Of a stretch of DNA of 64,000 nt, positions 60,397 through 64,000 are shown piece by piece. Under the pieces are notes generated by a model that was given only the letters and a program-made list of their open reading frames with translations, was not told the origin of the DNA and made no database searches. Positions within the stretch are counted from its first letter, which is position 1, and each line of letters opens with the position of its first letter. The position numbers and the translations under genes are program-made. The DNA comes from Buchnera aphidicola (Macrosiphoniella sanborni) (GTDB lineage Bacteria > Pseudomonadota > Gammaproteobacteria > Enterobacterales > Enterobacteriaceae), in contig NZ_CP034864.1 in NCBI RefSeq assembly GCF_005080885.1, positions 271,282 through 335,281 of the forward strand, read 5' to 3'.

Positions 60397-62076
60397 TTAT
60401 TCAGTATTTTTAGCAGCGTTAAATGCAGCTGTCATAACATTAGAAAAATTATCATTATTTTTTTTATTGTTAGATATTATTGTAGAATCTTTTTTTTCTT
60501 TTTCGTCAGGAATGTGAATTACAAGATAAATTATTCTATTTTTTCGATCAAAACTAGATAATTTTACTAAAATTTTATCTTCAAAATTAAATTGATTGAT
60601 TATTTTTTCAGAATTTACTCGAGGAATATCAGATAATCTAATAATTCCTTCTAAATGAGATTCTGGTAATTGTACAATAATATGTTTTTTATCAATAGAT
60701 TTCACTTTTCCTGTGATAATTTCATTTTTTTTAAAATTAGAAACATATGTGCTAAACGGATCTTCTTCTAATTGTTTAATTCCTAAAGAAATACGTTCTC
60801 TTTCAGCATCTACTTGTAAAACCACGGCAGAGATTTCATCATTTTTTTTATATTTTTTAACTGCTTCTTCACCAGATATTGTCCAAGAAATATCAGATAA
60901 GTGTACTAATCCATCAATTCCTCCATTTAACCCAATAAAAATACCAAAATCTGTAATAGATTTTATTCTTCCAATCACACGTATTCCTTTTTTATGAGTT
61001 TCTGAAAATTCTTTCCATGGATTAATTGTACATTGTTTTAATCCTAAAGAAATTCTTCTTCTTTCTTCATCAATATCTAAAACTGTTACTTCAACGATAT
61101 CGTTTACAGAAACTACTTTAGATGGATGTATATTTTTATTAGTCCAGTCCATTTCTGATACATGTACTAAACCTTCAACACCTTCTTCAATTTCAACAAA
61201 ACAACCATAATCTGTCAAATTTGTAACACGTCCAGTTATTTTTTTTTCTTCTGGATAACGCTTAGAAATATCAATCCATGGATCTTCACCTAATTGTTTT
61301 AACCCTAATGAAACACGTGTTCTGTCTCTATCGAATTTTAAAATTTTTACTTGAATCTCATCTCCTACACTTACAATTTCACTAGGATGTTTTACTCTTT
61401 TCCAAGCCATATCAGTAATATGTAAAAGACCGTCTACTCCGCCTAAATCTACAAAAGCACCATAATCTGTTAGATTTTTTACAATTCCCTTAAGATGAAT
61501 ACCTTCTTGTAAATTTTCTAATAGTTGATCTCGTTCTGCACTATTTTCTGATTCAATAACAGCTCTACGTGAAACAACAACATTGTTACGTTTTTGATCT
61601 AGTTTAATTACTTTAAACTCTAATTCTTTACCCTCAAGATGTATGGTTTCTCGTACTGGACGTACATCAACTAAAGAACCAGGTAAAAATGCACGTATAT
61701 CATTCAATTCAACAGTAAAACCACCTTTAACCTTACCGTTAATAATTCCAGTCACTGTTTTTGATTGTTCATGAGCTTTTTCTAATATTAACCATGCTTC
61801 ATGTCGTTTTGCTTTTTCACGAGATAACAACGTTTCACCAAAACCATCTTCAATAGCATCTAACGCAACATCAATTTCATCGCCTACATTAATATCTATT
61901 ACACCTTGAGAATTTTTAAATTGTTCAGAAGGAATAGAAGATTCAGATTTTAAACCAGCATCAACTAAAACAATATCTTTTTCTATTGCAACGACAATAC
62001 CCCGAATAATTGAACCTGGACGAGTTTTAATCTCTTTTAAAGATTCTTCAAATAATTGAGCAAAAGATTCATTCAT
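60397..62076 (-). CDS. rpsA: 30S ribosomal protein S1
   Basis: 559 residues (E. coli 557). Six S1 OB-fold repeats at about 21-87, 105-171, 192-260, 277-347, 364-434 and 451-520, recognisable by [41 protein letters not shown] and [21 protein letters not shown]. The first two repeats anchor S1 to the ribosome; the others bind mRNA leaders. Codon use is less A/T-extreme than in its neighbours, as expected for a highly expressed gene. Confidence 0.97.
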   Translation of the reverse strand: MNESFAQLFEESLKEIKTRPGSIIRGIVVAIEKDIVLVDAGLKSESSIPSEQFKNSQGVIDINVGDEIDVALDAIEDGFGETLLSREKAKRHEAWLILEKAHEQSKTVTGIINGKVKGGFTVELNDIRAFLPGSLVDVRPVRETIHLEGKELEFKVIKLDQKRNNVVVSRRAVIESENSAERDQLLENLQEGIHLKGIVKNLTDYGAFVDLGGVDGLLHITDMAWKRVKHPSEIVSVGDEIQVKILKFDRDRTRVSLGLKQLGEDPWIDISKRYPEEKKITGRVTNLTDYGCFVEIEEGVEGLVHVSEMDWTNKNIHPSKVVSVNDIVEVTVLDIDEERRRISLGLKQCTINPWKEFSETHKKGIRVIGRIKSITDFGIFIGLNGGIDGLVHLSDISWTISGEEAVKKYKKNDEISAVVLQVDAERERISLGIKQLEEDPFSTYVSNFKKNEIITGKVKSIDKKHIIVQLPESHLEGIIRLSDIPRVNSEKIINQFNFEDKILVKLSSFDRKNRIIYLVIHIPDEKEKKDSTIISNNKKNNDNFSNVMTAAFNAAKNTE

Positions 62077-62207
62077 ATTAATAATATACGAAATTTTGTT
62101 AATTGTTTATTTTAACTTCATGCTAAAATAATCTTGTTTAATATTATCTTGTAATAATCCTTATTAAAGAATGTTTATGATTTTAAAATTAAATGAATTA
62201 TAAATAA

Positions 62208-62863
62208 TTATATTTCTATTTTTTTTAAAATAATTTCTATTATAGATTTAATAACTTCTGATAAAGTCATATAAGTAGAATCTAATATTATAGCATTTTT
62301 TGGTATGCATAAAGGAGAAAATAATCGATTTCGATCAGATTCATCACGATTCTTCATTTGCATAAATAATTCTTCATAATTTACATGATAACCTTTTTTT
62401 TTAAATTCTATTGCTCTTCGTTGAACACGTACTTCTAAATCAGCATCTAAAAAAAATTTGATCACAGCATCTGGAAATACTGCTGTACCCATATCACGCC
62501 CTTCTGCTATTAAACCTGATAAATATTTTAAAGACCTTTGTTTATTAATTAATATTTTCTTCATATTAGGATAAGTTCCTAATTGAGAAGAAATATTACT
62601 AATTATCTCAAGATGTTTTGTTTTATGAAAAACATCAATAGTTTTTTTTTTATTAATGAGAAATTCAAATTATCTAATAAAAAGATCATATTTTTTTCAA
62701 TAATTTCAATATTTTTATGTAATGCTAAAAATGCTATAAATCGATAAATACATCCTGATTCTAGTAGAAACCAATTTAAATTATGCGCTATTATTTTAGA
62801 AACTGTACTTTTACCGACACCACAAGGACCATCAATAGTTATAATAGGATTTTTGTTTATCAT
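62208..62863 (-). pseudogene. cmk: Cytidylate kinase, interrupted by a -1 frameshift at a 10-A tract (possibly rescued)
   Basis: Phosphorylates CMP and dCMP. The 5' frame (62863 to 62603) gives 86 residues with P-loop GPCGVGKST (12-20) and SGCIYR; the last 12 are out of frame. The 3' frame (to 62208) has GLIAEGRDMGTAVFPDA and RDESDRNRLFSPL. The frames part at ten A in the coding strand (62642-62651). Adding one A gives KKKTIDVFHKTKHLEI and then SSQLGTYPNMKKI, restoring a continuous protein of about 218 residues (E. coli 227). All catalytic blocks are otherwise intact. RNA-polymerase slippage at poly(A) is documented in insect endosymbionts and could restore function; a sequencing error is the alternative. 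Confidence 0.9.
62642..62651 (-). repeat. Ten-A homopolymer at the cmk frameshift
   Basis: T10 on the plus strand, A10 in the cmk coding strand. The reading frame changes exactly here. Length is in the range where transcriptional slippage is reported. Confidence 0.9.
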
Positions 62864-62889
62864 ATTTTATCTTTAATATATAAAAATTT

Positions 62890-64000
62890 TTAATTATTAC
62901 AAATAGATAAAAACTCTTTAAAATAATTCGGAAAAGTTTTTGACACACAACTAGGATTAAGTATATTTACACCAATACCAGATAAACAGATAAGTGAAAA
63001 ACACATAGCTATACGATGATCATTATAAGTATTAATATTAGAATATTGAAAAACTTGAGGAGGAGAAATAGATAAAAAATCTTTTCCTTCTTTAACAATA
63101 GCACCAATTTTTTTTAATTCAATACTCATCGCAGATAGACGATCAGTTTCTTTAACTCGCCAATTATATATGTTTCTAATAGTAGTAGTACCCTGTGCAA
63201 ATAAAGCAACTATAGCAATAGTCATTGCGCTATCTGGAATATGATTCATATCTAAATTTATTGCTGTTAATGTATTACGAATACAAGTAATAGAATAATC
63301 TTCCCATAAAATTTTTGCTCCCATTTTTTCTAAAACATGAGCAAAATTTATATCACCTTGAATACTTTTTTTTCCAATACCAACAACTTTAACTGTACCA
63401 CCTTTAATAGCAGCAGAAGCTAAAAAATAAGATGCTGAAGAAGCATCTCCTTCAATTTTATATTCTCCTGGAGTAGTATATGATTGTTTTCCTTTGATAT
63501 AAAAAATACGATAAGAATCGTGCGTAATATTTACTCCAAAAGATTTAATTAAACTTAGAGTAATATCAATATATGGTTTTGAAATTAAATCTTGTTTAAT
63601 AAAAATAGTTGTATCTTTCAAAGCAAGTGGTGCACTCATTAATAAAGAAGTTAAAAATTGACTAGAAATATTACTATTTAAAATAATAGAACCACCAATA
63701 AAACCACCTTTAGTTCGTATTGGAGGATATCCAACATTTTTTTGATATTCAATATCAGCTCCTCCTTGTTGTAATGCATCTACTAAATCTTTTATTGGTC
63801 TTTCATGCATTCTATCTTCGCCATGAAGAAAAACATCATTTTTTTTTAAAGATAATACTGCAAGCAAAGGTCGAATCGCAGTACCTGCATTTCCTAAATA
63901 CAATGATACTGATTTAGATAGAAAAAAAGATTGTCCTATACCTTCAACATAACACGTTTTTTTATCATCAGATAAACTATAATTAATGCCTAATTTTATT
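62890..64000 (-). CDS. aroA: EPSP synthase, 3' part (5' end outside window)
   Basis: 3-phosphoshikimate 1-carboxyvinyltransferase of the shikimate pathway. The frame stays open to the right edge, giving 369 visible residues; about 58 N-terminal residues lie beyond. An internal TTG at 63903 is not the start, since conserved sequence (for example [11 protein letters not shown]) continues upstream. [30 protein letters not shown] with the catalytic Asp, and [13 protein letters not shown] are present. It precedes cmk by 26 bp in one leftward unit. Confidence 0.96.
   Translation of the reverse strand, partial: IKLGINYSLSDDKKTCYVEGIGQSFFLSKSVSLYLGNAGTAIRPLLAVLSLKKNDVFLHGEDRMHERPIKDLVDALQQGGADIEYQKNVGYPPIRTKGGFIGGSIILNSNISSQFLTSLLMSAPLALKDTTIFIKQDLISKPYIDITLSLIKSFGVNITHDSYRIFYIKGKQSYTTPGEYKIEGDASSASYFLASAAIKGGTVKVVGIGKKSIQGDINFAHVLEKMGAKILWEDYSITCIRNTLTAINLDMNHIPDSAMTIAIVALFAQGTTTIRNIYNWRVKETDRLSAMSIELKKIGAIVKEGKDFLSISPPQVFQYSNINTYNDHRIAMCFSLICLSGIGVNILNPSCVSKTFPNYFKEFLSICNN

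Overview
The window is a stretch of chromosome from a strongly AT-rich, reduced gammaproteobacterial genome. It is almost certainly Buchnera aphidicola, the obligate aphid endosymbiont. Three things point there. Nearly every gene is a recognisable Escherichia coli orthologue of normal length. Blocks of E. coli gene order survive, with intervening genes cleanly deleted. Intergenic DNA is nearly pure A/T with long homopolymers. I see no insertion sequences, prophage, CRISPR array, rRNA or tRNA, and no specific transcription regulator (only the architectural protein IhfB). The assignment to Buchnera is from gene content and order, not from a database search.

Layout. 1-8681: chaperone and translation genes (grpE 3' part, smpB, tadA; leftward lepA-lepB-rnc-era-acpS; rightward mnmA-hflD). 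8711-17446: purB, fabI, rnb, ychE, lipB, lipA, pyrF, ribA, all rightward. 17593-25641: leftward cls, yciA, yciB, yciC and the trpD-trpC(F)-trpB-trpA operon, without trpE or trpG. 25867-31295: an EamA-type permease, a split rluB, sohB and topA. 31316-37094: suhB, rlmN, ispG, hisS, glyA. 37166-41604: biotin genes bioD, bioB, bioA, then pgl. 41721-48770: an N-terminally shortened mfd, the lolCDE lipoprotein exporter and gapA. 49055-58284: fldA, phrB, ybgI, sucAB, gpmA, pfkA. 58365-64000: glpF, tpiA, ihfB, rpsA, a frameshifted cmk and the 3' part of aroA.

How the genes fit together. The set provides central carbon flux (pfkA, tpiA, gapA, gpmA, pgl). It provides the lipoate-dependent 2-oxoglutarate dehydrogenase E1/E2 (sucAB) with its lipoylation enzymes (lipA, lipB). 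It also provides tryptophan and shikimate steps for host provisioning, the end of biotin synthesis, and an RNA/translation core. Flavodoxin (fldA) sits in the same window as four enzymes that need low-potential electrons (lipA, bioB, rlmN, ispG).

I found no convincing new multi-gene system. The interesting material is erosion and repurposing inside known genes: SuhB has lost most phosphatase metal ligands, cmk is broken at a 10-A tract, rluB is split into two ATGA-overlapping frames, Mfd lacks exactly the UvrA-binding half, RNase III carries Asn at a catalytic Asp position, and GlpF has a changed selectivity filter. Several gene ends carry long perfect inverted repeats, while other convergent pairs are only 7-21 bp apart.
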